Assembly (NCBI GenBank): GCA_021783995.1
Contig: JAJXTH010000001.1
Coordinates: 62,001 to 126,000, forward strand
DNA: 64,000 bases
From: Pseudomonadota bacterium
GTDB lineage: Bacteria > Pseudomonadota > Gammaproteobacteria > Burkholderiales > Gallionellaceae
Direction: 5' to 3'
The translations under genes were made by a program, and so were the position numbers. Positions 1 to 14,137 of the stretch are shown piece by piece. The stretch's first letter is position 1. Every line of letters starts with the position of its first letter. Under the pieces are notes generated by a model, which did no database searches, was not told where the DNA came from, and worked only from the letters and a program-made list of their open reading frames with translations.

Positions 1-929
1 CGCATCTCTCCGTTACCGATCGCATTGGCCACGACCATTGCCGGCAGGTCAACCTTGTATTGCCCGTAGTACTTGTCCATTTCGCTCGAGATGATGCGGG
101 CGATCCTCATCCTTGCGAACATACCTCCAGCGTGATCGATCTCGTCTATCGCCTCGCGGTATGCATGAATCACGGCGGCGTATTGCGATTTCTTCACCGG
201 ATCGTTGAGCGATGCGCGGCGGATTGCGAAACCGCCGTGCGGAAGCTCATCGGCCTGCCATTCGGTATAACCGCTGAACAGTTTCTGCAGGTCGACGCCC
301 CGTTCTATGCTTTCCCCGCCAAACGGCATGGCCGATTTCAGCCTGAGGCCAGATGCTGCCGGTTCAACCAGGAGTATCCCAGAGGCGGGCAATGTGCCCT
401 GGCATGCAGGTTCCGAATTCATCGGCTTGCCTCTCTCTATCAGACTCACGCCCTGCTTCACCGGCAGGTAACATATCGAAAAGTCATCCGATGACATGCC
501 GCTGCGTTTCAATGCAGCCTGAAAAAGCATGTCAGGCGCGCCGCCTTTGCCGCTGGAGACAGGCCCGCTGACGATGAGACCCTTGCCTTTCAGCCCCCTG
601 AAGTCATGCACGTCGGGTACGGTCATCTCGAAGAAGCCGCGCCAGAAGTAAACGCCTTCCAGCGCCAGATCAGGCACCTTGCCGTTTGCTTTCTGCGCAA
701 TGGCATAGGTCATCGCTAGGAGACCATCGGCACCTTGATCGAAAGCCACATCCATTCCTGAGTTGTCCTTCACCGGAACGAGCTTCACCGGCAAATCGGG
801 ATGATCGTGCATCGCAAGCAGCAGCGGAAACACGTTCGGATTGGGAGCTGCCGCAATCTCGAGTTCGACGCTACGCACATCGAGCGAGCATGTCAAAAGA
901 GCTGCCAGGAATACATATGCGAATCTCAT
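1..929 (-). CDS. Periplasmic substrate-binding-like protein, C-terminus truncated by window edge
   Basis: Open minus frame from ATG at 929 to the window edge (MRFAYVFLAALLTCSLDVRSVELEIAAAPNPNVFPLLLAMHDHPDLPVKLV...), signal-peptide-like N-terminus. Absent from ORF track because no stop lies in the window. Confidence 0.7.
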   Translation of the reverse strand, partial: MRFAYVFLAALLTCSLDVRSVELEIAAAPNPNVFPLLLAMHDHPDLPVKLVPVKDNSGMDVAFDQGADGLLAMTYAIAQKANGKVPDLALEGVYFWRGFFEMTVPDVHDFRGLKGKGLIVSGPVSSGKGGAPDMLFQAALKRSGMSSDDFSICYLPVKQGVSLIERGKPMNSEPACQGTLPASGILLVEPAASGLRLKSAMPFGGESIERGVDLQKLFSGYTEWQADELPHGGFAIRRASLNDPVKKSQYAAVIHAYREAIDEIDHAGGMFARMRIARIISSEMDKYYGQYKVDLPAMVVANAIGNGEM

Positions 930-1083
930 CGTTGCTTTCCTTTCGTTCCGGGATGTAACGGATGATAGGGGATTGGATTTACAGGCAGAGGGAACTTCGA
1001 CCATGATTCTCAATCGAATTCGCTTTTCATAGCAGAAATCAGGTGAATCAAAAGCTGAAGTGATACTCAGAAAGAGCTGTGTA

Positions 1084-1174
<91 letters not shown>

Positions 1175-1207
1175 GAACTGCACATTCTACCAGCTATCCT
1201 CAATTTC

Positions 1208-2686
1208 GTGCAGAATATTGCCATGCGCAGACACATCTCACTGATCAGACTACTGCAAATCGGCATCTTTCTGTCGCTGTTGCTGTTCGGCTATACGCAT
1301 CTCAACAAGCCGCGATTCTTGCTGCCCTCCTGGCACAACGAGCTGGTAGCGCTTGTCGCCCAGGACACTACACTGTCAGACGAGGAGTTTTCCAAACAGC
1401 TCGCGCAGCAGTTTGCAGACTATCTCCGCGTCCCGCTCAGGATCGTGCTGGTACCGGCGGACAAGATTGAGACGATGCTGAACAACCATGAAGCGCACTT
1501 CTCGGCCTCGGGTTTCAGGCTGGATCAGAAGGCCGCCGACCTGCTCTACGGCCCAGCCTACCTGACCGTGCATGAGCAGGTCGCATTCAATGAGAACCAG
1601 CCGACCCCGCTCAAGCTCGAAGAGCTGGTTGGCCACCGTATCGCCGTGGTTGCAGGCTCCAATCACGAGAAGATGCTGATTGCGCTGCGCCAGCAGATAC
1701 CCAATCTCACCTGGGAGTCGCGCTCCAAGGAGACAGTCGAGGATCTTCTGAAGGAGGTCGCACAGGGAGATCTCGACTACACGCTTGCGAACCACGAGCA
1801 GATAGAACAGATGAACAACTTCTATCCGAACCTGGCGGTCGCCTTCGACGTCGGCAAGCCAGCTTCAATCGGCTGGGCATTCCCTGCCAATGCCGACAAC
1901 GACCTGATCTCGGCCACCGAACAATTCTTCTCGAAGATCGCCAACAACGACGAACTCAACAAGCTGGTAGACCGCTACTACGGGCACAACGACAGGCTGG
2001 CGCCCCTCGATGCAGCCGAATTCATCGCGCAAACCAGCAAGACCCTGCCGAAGTTCCGCGCTTACTTCGAGGAAGCCGGCAAGGCTGTGAATGAGGACTG
2101 GCGATTGATCGCAGCGATCGCTTATCAGGAATCGCACTGGAATCCGCTCGCCACATCCTTCACCAACGTGCGCGGCATGATGATGCTGACCGAGACGACG
2201 GCGGACCGCATGGGCGTCGACAACCGCCTCGATGCGAAGGAGAGCATCATGGCCGGCGCAAAATACCTGGAAATCATCAAGAAGGAGATGCCGCAACACA
2301 TCAAGGAACCCGAGCTGACCTGGCTTGCGCTTTCCGCCTACAATCAGGGGCAGGGGCACATCGAGGATGCGCGCGTGCTGACAAAACGCCAGGGTGGGGA
2401 TGCAGATGCCTGGGTGGATGTCAAGAAATGGCTGCCCAATCTCGGCAACCCCCAGTATTTCCAGAACCTCAAGCACGGCTATGCGCGCGGCGGCGAGGCT
2501 GTTGTCTTCGTCGAAAACATCCGCGCATACTACGACATGCTGTCAAGGCTGACCGGCCAGCAGGACGATGCAGTGCGGCACGACTATCAGTTGGTCAGCA
2601 GGAAAAGCAACCCGGCCTTTGCGCTGCGCATCAGGCCCGGGACTGCATCACACAGCGATCTCGCGTCCTATTCCCTGTCGCGCTAG
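1208..2686 (+). CDS. mltF: Membrane-bound lytic murein transglycosylase F (start may be 1223)
   Basis: N-terminal TM, SBP_bac_3-like domain, then SLT domain with AAIAYQESHWNP and AYNQGQGHIEDAR motifs. Confidence 0.9.
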   Translation: MQNIAMRRHISLIRLLQIGIFLSLLLFGYTHLNKPRFLLPSWHNELVALVAQDTTLSDEEFSKQLAQQFADYLRVPLRIVLVPADKIETMLNNHEAHFSASGFRLDQKAADLLYGPAYLTVHEQVAFNENQPTPLKLEELVGHRIAVVAGSNHEKMLIALRQQIPNLTWESRSKETVEDLLKEVAQGDLDYTLANHEQIEQMNNFYPNLAVAFDVGKPASIGWAFPANADNDLISATEQFFSKIANNDELNKLVDRYYGHNDRLAPLDAAEFIAQTSKTLPKFRAYFEEAGKAVNEDWRLIAAIAYQESHWNPLATSFTNVRGMMMLTETTADRMGVDNRLDAKESIMAGAKYLEIIKKEMPQHIKEPELTWLALSAYNQGQGHIEDARVLTKRQGGDADAWVDVKKWLPNLGNPQYFQNLKHGYARGGEAVVFVENIRAYYDMLSRLTGQQDDAVRHDYQLVSRKSNPAFALRIRPGTASHSDLASYSLSR

Positions 2687-2687
2687 C

Positions 2688-5298
<2,611 letters not shown>

Positions 5299-5299
5299 G

Positions 5300-5914
5300 T
5301 CACTCGCCAACCACGTCCGCGCCTTCGGGTGGCGTGAAGCTGAACTCCCGTGCGGGAAATTTCGGATTGGCCCGCATGTTCGAAAAATGCAGCACCGTCT
5401 TGTGGCCGAATGCATCGTCGAGTTCCATCACGACAAGGCCCGCCTTGTCGTTGAAGGCCATGTACACGGAGGAAAAACTGCTGTCCTGCCCTCTGGGCGT
5501 TGCTTCCAGCCAATCCAGACCTTCGCGCGTTCCGCTTTCCTTGAGCACAAATCCCTTCTCGATCTCGTTGTTTCCGGCAAGCAATGCGGCGGGACTGCTG
5601 CCCAGGGCAGCATCCAGGCTCTTGACCGTCACCTGATTGAGATCCTTGTCGTAGAGCCAGAACTTCCGGCCGTCTCCGACGATGATCTGTTCATACGGTT
5701 TCTGATAGGTCCAGCGGAATTTCCCAGGCCGCTGGAACTGCATCACCCCAGTTGCGTTCTGGATGCGCTTGCCGTTTTGGTCCAGCACATCCTGCGTGAA
5801 ATCGGCCTCAGCCGAATGCGTCTGCGCGATGAAGGTCTTGAGCTTCTCGATCGCGCCTGCGTGGGCGGAGAACGGCATGAACAACAACATGGCTGCTGCA
5901 AAAATAACTTTCAT
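5300..5914 (-). CDS. lolA: Outer membrane lipoprotein carrier protein
   Basis: Signal peptide; AEADFTQDVLDQNGKRIQNATGVMQFQRPGKFRWTYQKPYEQIIVGDGRKFWLYDKDLNQVTVK. Confidence 0.95.
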   Translation of the reverse strand: MKVIFAAAMLLFMPFSAHAGAIEKLKTFIAQTHSAEADFTQDVLDQNGKRIQNATGVMQFQRPGKFRWTYQKPYEQIIVGDGRKFWLYDKDLNQVTVKSLDAALGSSPAALLAGNNEIEKGFVLKESGTREGLDWLEATPRGQDSSFSSVYMAFNDKAGLVVMELDDAFGHKTVLHFSNMRANPKFPAREFSFTPPEGADVVGE

Positions 5915-5926
5915 TGCTTTTCCTTT

Positions 5927-8185
5927 TCATTCCTGTCTTGCAGGCGCGATCACTTCGCGGTTTCCATTGCTCTGCATCGCAGAGACGATGCCTGCGGTTT
6001 CCATCTGTTCTACCAGACGGGCCGCCCGGTTGTAGCCTATGCGCAAATGGCGCTGCACCAGCGAGATCGATGCGCGGCGCGATTTCAGCACGATGTCCAC
6101 CGCCTGATCGTAAAGCGGATCGGATTCAGCATCCGGCGCTGCGCCGCCCTCCGCGCCATCGCCCGACTCCTCAAGAGAGTTCAGCACGCCGTCTATGTAC
6201 TTGGGCTCTCCCTGCGCCTTCAGATGCTCGACCACGCGATGCACTTCCTGGTCCGAGACGAAAGCACCGTGCACGCGCTGCGGATAACCCGTGCCGGGAG
6301 GCAGATAAAGCATGTCGCCCTGCCCCAGCAGCGTTTCGGCGCCCATCTGGTCGAGTATGGTCCTGGAGTCTATCTTGCTCGACACCTGAAAAGCGACCCT
6401 GGTCGGCACGTTCGCCTTGATGAGGCCTGTGATCACATCAACCGAAGGGCGCTGGGTCGCAAGCACGAGATGTATCCCCGAGGCGCGCGCCTTCTGCGCC
6501 AGGCGCGCGATCAGCTCCTCTATCTTTTTGCCTACCACCATCATCAGGTCTGCCAGCTCGTCGATGAACACCACGATCAGCGGCAGCTCCTCGAGCGCCT
6601 CCGGATTTTCAGGCGTCAGCGAGAACGGGTTGGTCAGCGGCTTGTCGGCCTTGATCGCTTCCCTGACCTTCTGGTTGTAGCCCGCGATGTTGCGCACGCC
6701 GAGATTCGACATCAGCCTGTAGCGCTTGTCCATCTCCTGCACGCACCAGTTTAGGCCGGATGCAGCCTGGCGCATGTCCGTCACGACGGGGCACAAGAGA
6801 TGCGGTATGCCCTCGTAGATCGAAAGCTCCAGCATCTTCGGATCGATCAAAAGCATCCTCACCTGTTCCGGTGTGGCCTTGTAGAGTATGCTCAGGATCA
6901 TCGCGTTGATGCCCACCGACTTCCCGGAGCCCGTGGTGCCCGCGACCAGCACGTGCGGCATCTTCGCAAGATCGGCGACCACAGGCTTGCCCGAGATGTC
7001 CTTGCCCATCGCCATGGTCAGCATCGAATGCATGTCTGCATACACCCGGGAGCTCAGTATCTCGGAGAGCTGCACCATCTGTCGTTTCGCATTCGGCAGC
7101 TCCAGCGCCATGTATGTCTTGCCGGGTATGGTTTCGACGACGCGTATGCTTGCCACGGACAATGCGCGCGCAAGGTCACGCACCAGATTGGTAATCTGGC
7201 TCCCCTTCACGCCGACCGCAGGCTCAATCTCGTAGCGTGTGATCACGGGTCCGGGGTAAGCCGCCACCACCTTCACCTCTACGCCGAAGTCCTTCAGCTT
7301 GCGCTCGATCAGACGCGATGTGTACTCGAGAAAATCGGCAGAGACCGTCTCGACATGCTGCGCCGCGGGGTCGAGCAGATGCAGGGGCGGCAACGGGGAA
7401 TCGGGCATGTCGGCAAACAGCGTGATCTGCTTTTCTTCCGTCGCGCGTGTTGACTTCACGACTTCCATCACAGGCTGCTCTATGTGTATGGGCTGATGCA
7501 CCTCGACGCGCTTCTTCTCCACTTCGACCACTGCACTGCGTTCGCTCGTCGCCTGTATGCCGATGCGCCTGTCTTCGCGGGTCTGCCAGAACTGCAGAGT
7601 CCAGAAATAGGAATACTCCAGACGCTCTCCGAGCCAGTCGGTGAAGCGCAGCCAGGACATGCCGCTGGCCAGGCTGAAGCCGCTTGCGATCAGCGCCAGA
7701 AGCAGCAGGGTCGCCCCCGTGAAGCCCAGCAAACGCATCATTGCATCGCCTATCACCAGGCCCAGCATGCCGCCTGGCGCCAGGGGCAGCGGCGTCTTCA
7801 GCGTGTGCAGGCGGATCGCTTCGAGTGCGCTGCTGAAAAGCAGCAGCATCAGAAAGCCTGCGACCGAGACCCAGAGCGTCCTCTTGCAGAAGATGCTGTC
7901 CGCGCGCAGCCTGCGATAGCCCGCCCAGACCTGCTGCAGCATGAAAACCACCAGCCACCAGGCGGATGCTCCGAACAAATAGAAAAGTAGGTCGGAAAGA
8001 TAGGCTCCCAGCACGCCGGCCGGGTTTGCGATCCTCACCGAGGTGCTGGTATGCGACCAGGCCGGATCAGCAGGGTTGTAGCCGAAGAGCGCCACCGTGA
8101 AATACAGCGCGAGAGCAGCAAGCAAGAGCCAGCGCGATTCGCGCAACAGGCCGAACAGGCGGCTTGCCGGCATAGCCTCATCCAT
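5927..8185 (-). CDS. ftsK: DNA translocase FtsK
   Basis: N-terminal TMs; Walker [46 protein letters not shown]-terminal gamma winged helix. Confidence 0.95.
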   Translation of the reverse strand: MDEAMPASRLFGLLRESRWLLLAALALYFTVALFGYNPADPAWSHTSTSVRIANPAGVLGAYLSDLLFYLFGASAWWLVVFMLQQVWAGYRRLRADSIFCKRTLWVSVAGFLMLLLFSSALEAIRLHTLKTPLPLAPGGMLGLVIGDAMMRLLGFTGATLLLLALIASGFSLASGMSWLRFTDWLGERLEYSYFWTLQFWQTREDRRIGIQATSERSAVVEVEKKRVEVHQPIHIEQPVMEVVKSTRATEEKQITLFADMPDSPLPPLHLLDPAAQHVETVSADFLEYTSRLIERKLKDFGVEVKVVAAYPGPVITRYEIEPAVGVKGSQITNLVRDLARALSVASIRVVETIPGKTYMALELPNAKRQMVQLSEILSSRVYADMHSMLTMAMGKDISGKPVVADLAKMPHVLVAGTTGSGKSVGINAMILSILYKATPEQVRMLLIDPKMLELSIYEGIPHLLCPVVTDMRQAASGLNWCVQEMDKRYRLMSNLGVRNIAGYNQKVREAIKADKPLTNPFSLTPENPEALEELPLIVVFIDELADLMMVVGKKIEELIARLAQKARASGIHLVLATQRPSVDVITGLIKANVPTRVAFQVSSKIDSRTILDQMGAETLLGQGDMLYLPPGTGYPQRVHGAFVSDQEVHRVVEHLKAQGEPKYIDGVLNSLEESGDGAEGGAAPDAESDPLYDQAVDIVLKSRRASISLVQRHLRIGYNRAARLVEQMETAGIVSAMQSNGNREVIAPARQE

Positions 8186-8825
8186 GCAGCTCTCCGACCA
8201 GACCAAGATGTTCCGCCACGCGCAGCGCTTCGAGGCGGTTGCTGACCTTCAGCGTCTGATAAACCGCTGCCACATGTATTTTGACCGTGCCCTCGGCCAG
8301 ATTGATCGCTGAAGCGATCTCCTTGTTGCTCATGCCCATGCAAAGACGCTGCAGCACCTCCATCTGGCGCTGCGTGAGCCCGTAGCTGTTTGTATTCAGG
8401 CTGCGTTTGTCCTTTTTCGCCTGCGCCGGACGATGCTTCAGTTGCGGCGGTACATACACGCCGCCCGACAGCACCAGCCTCAATGCATCCAGCATGATCT
8501 GCGAGCTGGAGCTCTTGCTGACGAAACCGGATGCCCCATAATTCATTGCTTTTTCCATGTTCAAACTTGCATCCTCGCCCGACACCACGACGACCGGTAT
8601 ATGCGGGTAGCGCCTGCGGAAGAAACTGACCGACTTCGGGCCATCGCTGCCCGGCATGTGCAGATCCAGGAGCGCCAACTCCAGCTCAGGGTGCTGCGTG
8701 GCAAGCTTCAATCCATCCTGAAAAGTAGCGGCCTCCAATATTTCCACGCCTTCCGCCAGTTGCTGCAGCACATAGCGCATCCCTTCACGGAACAGCGCAT
8801 GGTCATCTGCCAACAAGATCTTCAT
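8178..8825 (-). CDS. NarL/FixJ-type (LuxR HTH) response regulator
   Basis: REC domain [16 protein letters not shown]...[57 protein letters not shown]. Overlaps ftsK start. Confidence 0.93.
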   Translation of the reverse strand: MKILLADDHALFREGMRYVLQQLAEGVEILEAATFQDGLKLATQHPELELALLDLHMPGSDGPKSVSFFRRRYPHIPVVVVSGEDASLNMEKAMNYGASGFVSKSSSSQIMLDALRLVLSGGVYVPPQLKHRPAQAKKDKRSLNTNSYGLTQRQMEVLQRLCMGMSNKEIASAINLAEGTVKIHVAAVYQTLKVSNRLEALRVAEHLGLVGELHG

Positions 8826-8888
8826 GTCCTCCCCCGAATGGCTTTTCGCATCAGGCGCATCATAACACCCGCAAAAGTCCATGTCCTC

Positions 8889-9557
8889 TCACTGCGAGAG
8901 CAATCGCAGATCCAGCCTCCTGGCAGCCTCCTGCGCATCCGGAAAGGGAAGACGAGGCACCACGCCCAGCAGCGGCGCGGCGATGCGCAGCTTCAGCGCA
9001 TCGATGTTCTGATCCAGCATCGCCATGCCTTCATCGAGAACGTTGGCCACCCAGCCTGCAAGCGGCAAGCCGCTTGCGCGTATCGCATCCACCGTGAGCA
9101 GCGCATGGTTGATGCAACCCAGTCTCATGCCGACCACCAGGATCACGGGCAGTTCGAGCGCCACAGCAAGGTCTACCATGTCCTGACGATCGTTCAACGG
9201 CACCCTGAATCCGCCGGCGCCTTCGACGATCACGACATCCGCCTGTGCTGCAAGCTCGCTGTATGACTGCAGAATGCGCTCCAGATTTATGCTCACGCCG
9301 ACGAACCTTGCGGCCAGGTGCGGAGCCACGGCATGAGAAAAACAGTAGGGGTTGGTCTGGCCGTAACCTGCTACCACGTTGCTGGCAGTGCGCAGCTTCG
9401 TCGCGTCCTCGTTGCGATCGTCTTCGTCGCAGCCTCCGGCCGCCACGGGCTTCATCCCGACCACGCGCTTGCCCTGCGCCCCAAATGCGTGCAGCAGCGC
9501 ACAGCTGATCAGCGTCTTCCCTGCGTCTGTATCGGTTCCCGTGACGAAATAGCTCAT
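8889..9557 (-). CDS. bioD: Dethiobiotin synthetase
   Basis: MSYFVTGTDTDAGKTLISCALLHAF; VIVEGAGGFRVPLN. Confidence 0.95.
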   Translation of the reverse strand: MSYFVTGTDTDAGKTLISCALLHAFGAQGKRVVGMKPVAAGGCDEDDRNEDATKLRTASNVVAGYGQTNPYCFSHAVAPHLAARFVGVSINLERILQSYSELAAQADVVIVEGAGGFRVPLNDRQDMVDLAVALELPVILVVGMRLGCINHALLTVDAIRASGLPLAGWVANVLDEGMAMLDQNIDALKLRIAAPLLGVVPRLPFPDAQEAARRLDLRLLSQ

Positions 9558-10426
9558 TTCAGCTTGAACGAAGTCCTGATAATGTCGGCGCCTTCGCTTG
9601 TCTTGCGCGGCTCGGGTTTCCATGCATGCCCATATATGATTTCATAGGTGGCGGGCAGCTTGCCATCCTTGCGCAACCTTTCATAGTTTGCAAGCAGCCT
9701 GCCGAAAGCGGACTTCCCCATCAGTCCCTGCCCCCTCCCTTTGGTCGCGTTGTGCGCGCCTATGGCCTTGAGGTCATGCAGCACGCTCTTCACATCGTCG
9801 TAGGTCAGCGTGATGTATTCCATGTCCATCACCGGCTCCGAAAACCCTGCATGCACCAGCATGTCCCCGATGTCGTGCATGTCTGCAAAGCGGTTCAGGT
9901 GATTGTGTCCATCCACGTCACGGAATGCATGGCGCAGCTCCTTCAGCGTGTCCGGCCCCAGGGTGCTGAACATCGCGAGCCCCTCAGGCTTCAGCACGCG
10001 GTGCAGTTCGACGAATGTCGAGGGCAGGTCGTTGCACCACTGCATTGCAAGATTCGACCAGACCATCTCCACGCTGTTCGGCGCAAGAGGAAGAGCTTCC
10101 ACATCCGCGCAGACTGCCATCTGACGCTTGCCACCAAAAAGCTTCTGCCACCATCCCGCGCTTTTCCGGGCAGACTGCAGCATGCCGATCGCGATGTCCA
10201 GGGATATGACCTCGGCATCCGGATATTTCTCTGCCAGTTGCCGTCCTCCCCATCCCGTGCCCGATCCTGCGTCGAGCAGGCGAACTGGCTTCAGTCTGAT
10301 GAAGTCCAGCCGTTCAAGCATGCGTTTGCAAACCTCGCGCTGCAGCACTGCGGACGCATCATAGCCGGCAGCCGCGCGCGAAAAGGCGCGGCGCATCATC
10401 CTCTTGTCTATCAAATATTCATCCAT
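9554..10426 (-). CDS. bioC: Malonyl-ACP O-methyltransferase
   Basis: SAM-MT motif LLDAGSGTGWGGRQLAEKYPDAEVISLDIAIGML; RAFSRAAAGYDASAVLQREV; in bio operon. Confidence 0.93.
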   Translation of the reverse strand: MDEYLIDKRMMRRAFSRAAAGYDASAVLQREVCKRMLERLDFIRLKPVRLLDAGSGTGWGGRQLAEKYPDAEVISLDIAIGMLQSARKSAGWWQKLFGGKRQMAVCADVEALPLAPNSVEMVWSNLAMQWCNDLPSTFVELHRVLKPEGLAMFSTLGPDTLKELRHAFRDVDGHNHLNRFADMHDIGDMLVHAGFSEPVMDMEYITLTYDDVKSVLHDLKAIGAHNATKGRGQGLMGKSAFGRLLANYERLRKDGKLPATYEIIYGHAWKPEPRKTSEGADIIRTSFKLK

Positions 10427-11201
10427 GCAAGAACCTAGCCATGTGTCTCACGAATTCCTCCGTGTGCGATAGGAATGGCGCATGGGCCGCGCCCGCTATC
10501 GTCGCCATTTTTCCGCCCGGCAATTTTTCCGCCATGTATCGGGATGCGGCGAGCGGCGTCAGCGTATCCCGGTCTCCCGATATCACGAGCGACGGCTGGC
10601 TTATCTGCGGCAGCGCATCGCGCAGATCGGTGTCGCGCAGCATTTTCAGCCCTGCCTGCAGCGATGCCGGATCCGGGTCTCCTCGCGACATCAGATTCCG
10701 GCGCAGTACAGAAAGATGCTCGCGCTCATTTTCGCTTCCCCTGAGCTGCAGCGCGAGAAATCGTCGCAATGTCGCCGCATGATCCTGCTGCAGCGCGTCC
10801 GAAAAATCTGCCAGCGTCTTTTCCGCCATCGCGGATGGCCAGCCCTCCTTCTGCACGAAACAGGGCGTGCTCGAGACAAGCACGAGGCGGGTCACCTGCG
10901 CTGGACAACGCATCGCCCAGCGCAATGCGATCTGCCCGCCCAGCGACCAGCCGCATACCGTCAGCGGCCCGGAAAACTGCATGGTCAATTTATCAACAAC
11001 AGTATCGAGCGCTTCCGTTTCAATCCCGAATCCACAATCCTCATTGCTGTATCCATGCCCCGGCAGGTCCACCGCAATGACCCTGAACTGCCTGCCCAGA
11101 ACTTCCAGCACTCCTCCCCACATCCCGCTGTGCATCCCCCATCCGTGTATGAAGAGCAATGTGCTTCCTGCATCGCCATAATGATCAGCGCGCAAGTTCA
11201 T
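10419..11201 (-). CDS. bioH: Pimeloyl-ACP methyl ester carboxylesterase
   Basis: Alpha/beta hydrolase FIHGWGMHSGMWGGV; GWSLGGQIAL; in bio operon. Confidence 0.92.
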   Translation of the reverse strand: MNLRADHYGDAGSTLLFIHGWGMHSGMWGGVLEVLGRQFRVIAVDLPGHGYSNEDCGFGIETEALDTVVDKLTMQFSGPLTVCGWSLGGQIALRWAMRCPAQVTRLVLVSSTPCFVQKEGWPSAMAEKTLADFSDALQQDHAATLRRFLALQLRGSENEREHLSVLRRNLMSRGDPDPASLQAGLKMLRDTDLRDALPQISQPSLVISGDRDTLTPLAASRYMAEKLPGGKMATIAGAAHAPFLSHTEEFVRHMARFLHG

Positions 11202-12345
11202 GCAATGCCTCCGCCAGTCTGTCGATGTCGGATAAATCGTGCTGCGCGGACAAAGCGATGCGCAGCCTTGCCGTGCCGGATGGCACGGTGGGAGGTCTGA
11301 TCGCGGCGACCCAGATGCCGCGCTCGCGCAAGGCCATGCTGATGTCCATCGCCTCCTCGTTCCCGCCTATCAGAAGAGGCTGTATCGCGGTATCCGATTC
11401 CATCAGTCTCCATTTGAGATCTTTCAGGCTTTGCCTTAGCCTCATCGTCAATACCTTCAGATGTGCTCGCGCCTCATCGGCTTCATCAATGAGCACAAGG
11501 CTTTCCGACAGAGCAACGGAAAGCGCGGGCGGCGTCGCGGTCGTGTAGATGTAGCTTCTGGCTTTGTTGACCAGCGTGTCGATCACGATTTTTTCCGCCG
11601 CGACGAAGGCGCCGAACACACCAGCCGCCTTGCCCAGCGTTGCCATGTAGATAACGAGGGGGGAGTCCATGCCGAAGTGCGAGATCGACCCACGCCCCTT
11701 CGCTCCGGACACGCCGAAGCCGTGAGCGTCATCGATCAGGAGCCATGCATCGTGCCTTTCGCAGAGCTCGAGAATTTCCGGCAGAAGCGCTCTGTCTCCA
11801 TCCATGCTGAACACCGCATCGGTGATGACGAGCCTCTGTCCTGCCTCGGCCTCATCCATCATCTTTTCCAGATGATCTAGATCGTTGTGCCGGTAGCGTC
11901 TGACCGTCGCGCGTGACAAAAGCATCGCGTCGTTCAGCGATGCGTGGTTGAGTTTGTCTGCGAATACCGTGTCACTGCGATCGACGAGCGCCTGCACGAC
12001 GCCGATGTTCGCCATATAGCCCGTCGAGAAGAGCAGCGCGGAGGGCTTGCCCACGAAGGCAGCAAGCTCGCATTCCAGCCTATCATGGGCGAGGCTGTGG
12101 CCAGTCACGAGATGCGCAGCACCTGAACCCGCCCCATAGCGCATAGCGCCCGACTGAAGCGCTTCGATGATGCGCGGATGACTAGCCAGCCCCAGATAGT
12201 CATTGCTGCAAAACGACACATACCGTTTCCCGTCAACCTCGATACGAGTCCCCTGAGGCCCTGTCAGCGTGTGCCTCCGGCGCAGCAGCCCGCTTGAGGC
12301 TCGCTCTTCAAGCTCGCGTTGCAGTCTGGAAAATGGCCCGCTCAT
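11185..12345 (-). CDS. bioF: 8-amino-7-oxononanoate synthase
   Basis: [36 protein letters not shown]-lysine region [12 protein letters not shown]. Confidence 0.95.
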   Translation of the reverse strand: MSGPFSRLQRELEERASSGLLRRRHTLTGPQGTRIEVDGKRYVSFCSNDYLGLASHPRIIEALQSGAMRYGAGSGAAHLVTGHSLAHDRLECELAAFVGKPSALLFSTGYMANIGVVQALVDRSDTVFADKLNHASLNDAMLLSRATVRRYRHNDLDHLEKMMDEAEAGQRLVITDAVFSMDGDRALLPEILELCERHDAWLLIDDAHGFGVSGAKGRGSISHFGMDSPLVIYMATLGKAAGVFGAFVAAEKIVIDTLVNKARSYIYTTATPPALSVALSESLVLIDEADEARAHLKVLTMRLRQSLKDLKWRLMESDTAIQPLLIGGNEEAMDISMALRERGIWVAAIRPPTVPSGTARLRIALSAQHDLSDIDRLAEALHELAR

Positions 12346-13325
12346 TCCTTTCCGGCATGCATGCCGAGTTTGTCCAAAAGAGCGCGGTCGCGCTCCACAT
12401 CGGGATTGCCCGTGGTCAGGAGCTGATCGCCATAGAAGATCGAATTGGCGCCTGCCAGAAAGCACAAGGCCTGAACCGCGTCAGACATCTGCTGCCGGCC
12501 TGCCGACAATCTCACGCGCGCCTCTGGCATCGCGATGCGCGCCACCGCGATGGTGCGCACGAAATCCAGAGGATCGAGATCTTTCTCTTCTGCAAGCGGC
12601 GTCCCCTCGACCTTCACGAGATTGTTGATGGGAACGCTCTCGGGATAGGGGTCCAGGTTCGCGAGCTGCGCGATCAGCCCCGCGCGCTCTGCAATGCTCT
12701 CCCCCATGCCGACGATGCCGCCGCTGCACACATGCATGCCGGCGCGCCTCACACGCACCAATGTGTCCAGCCTGTCCTGGTAGTCTCGCGTGCTGATGAT
12801 GTGGCCATAGAATTCGGGCGAGGTGTCCAAATTGTGGTTGTAGTAATCGAGCCCCGCATTTTTGAGCATCTGCGTATGCTCTTCGTTCAGCATGCCGAGC
12901 GTGGCACAGGTCTCCATCCCGAGTTCGCGCACAGCCTTGACCATCTCGACAACGCTCTGCATGTCCTCATCCGTCGGCTCCCGCCAAGCCGCCCCCATGC
13001 AAAACCTGCCCGCCCCGGCCTGTTTTGCTGCGCGTGCGGCGCGCACCACCTCGTTTAGCTCAAGCATCCTGCGGTTTTCCACGCCGGTCGAATGGAACGC
13101 GGACTGGGGACAATAGCCGCAATCCTCCGAACATCCTCCGGTCTTGATGGACAGCAGTGTGGAGAGCTGGACCTGGTTCGGATCGAAGTGCTCGCGGTGC
13201 ACCTGCTGCGCGCGATACATTAGATCGGAAAAGGGAAGTTTGAACAGCGCCTCCACCTCATCCACTGAAATGCGCTGCAGGACATCCGCCTTTTTTGTTG
13301 GATGATGAAATACGATTGTGTTCAT
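12342..13325 (-). CDS. bioB: Biotin synthase
   Basis: Radical [42 protein letters not shown]. Confidence 0.97.
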   Translation of the reverse strand: MNTIVFHHPTKKADVLQRISVDEVEALFKLPFSDLMYRAQQVHREHFDPNQVQLSTLLSIKTGGCSEDCGYCPQSAFHSTGVENRRMLELNEVVRAARAAKQAGAGRFCMGAAWREPTDEDMQSVVEMVKAVRELGMETCATLGMLNEEHTQMLKNAGLDYYNHNLDTSPEFYGHIISTRDYQDRLDTLVRVRRAGMHVCSGGIVGMGESIAERAGLIAQLANLDPYPESVPINNLVKVEGTPLAEEKDLDPLDFVRTIAVARIAMPEARVRLSAGRQQMSDAVQALCFLAGANSIFYGDQLLTTGNPDVERDRALLDKLGMHAGKE

Positions 13326-13376
13326 GATGGGAATGTATGATAGTTAGCCTCGCATCATCATGGAAAGGCGCGAACC

Positions 13377-14078
13377 TTGTCAATTGTTCAAAGCACGATA
13401 CTGAACATCTGCTCAAATTTCCATCTCCCATCCCAGCCCTGCTTGCTGTGTGGAAGCATGAGCCATCACGGGATCTGGTGCGAGGCATGCGACGCCGCCA
13501 TGCCCCATCTCGCGGCGCTGCGCTGTCCGGTCTGCGCAGTCCCCACGCCAAATGGCGAAGTGTGCGGTCGCTGCCTGAAGAAGCCGCCTGCGTTTTCAAA
13601 CACGGTTGCGGCATACTCATACGACTTTCCGCTGGACCGTCTGATCCAGGCGCTGAAATACAACGAGCAAATCGTGCTGGCATCCATGTTTGCCGAAAAG
13701 CTGTCGCAGCGGATAGACAGATGCAGCCTGCCGGATTGCATGCTCGCGATGCCCTTGCATCCGGCAAGACAGAAGAACCGCGGCTTCAACCAGGCCCAGC
13801 TGATTGCAAGGCCGCTCTCGAAGTCTCTTGGCCTCCCACTCTTGAGCCACGCCTGCCAGAGGCTGCGCGATACGCCGTCGCAGACATCGCTGCCGTTCGA
13901 TGAGCGCACGAGGAACATGCGCGGCGCATTTGACTGCAATGCAGACCTTGCGGGAAAGAATGTCGCTCTGGTCGACGACGTGATGACCACCGGTGCAAGC
14001 ATGGATGCGCTGGCAAACGCGGCGCTGGCAAAGGGCGCTGCAAGCGTCAAAGCCTGGGTAGTGGCAAGAACCAGATGA
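13377..14078 (+). CDS. comF: ComF family protein / phosphoribosyltransferase
   Basis: CLLCGSMSHHGIWCEAC zinc-finger-like N-terminus; C-terminal PRTase motif NVALVDDVMTTGASMDALANA. Confidence 0.9.
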   Translation: MSIVQSTILNICSNFHLPSQPCLLCGSMSHHGIWCEACDAAMPHLAALRCPVCAVPTPNGEVCGRCLKKPPAFSNTVAAYSYDFPLDRLIQALKYNEQIVLASMFAEKLSQRIDRCSLPDCMLAMPLHPARQKNRGFNQAQLIARPLSKSLGLPLLSHACQRLRDTPSQTSLPFDERTRNMRGAFDCNADLAGKNVALVDDVMTTGASMDALANAALAKGAASVKAWVVARTR

Positions 14079-14137
14079 CAGCTGCGCATCCTGCAGGATT
14101 ACGCGATAATCTCTACCCCTTATTCAGACCGCAAGCC

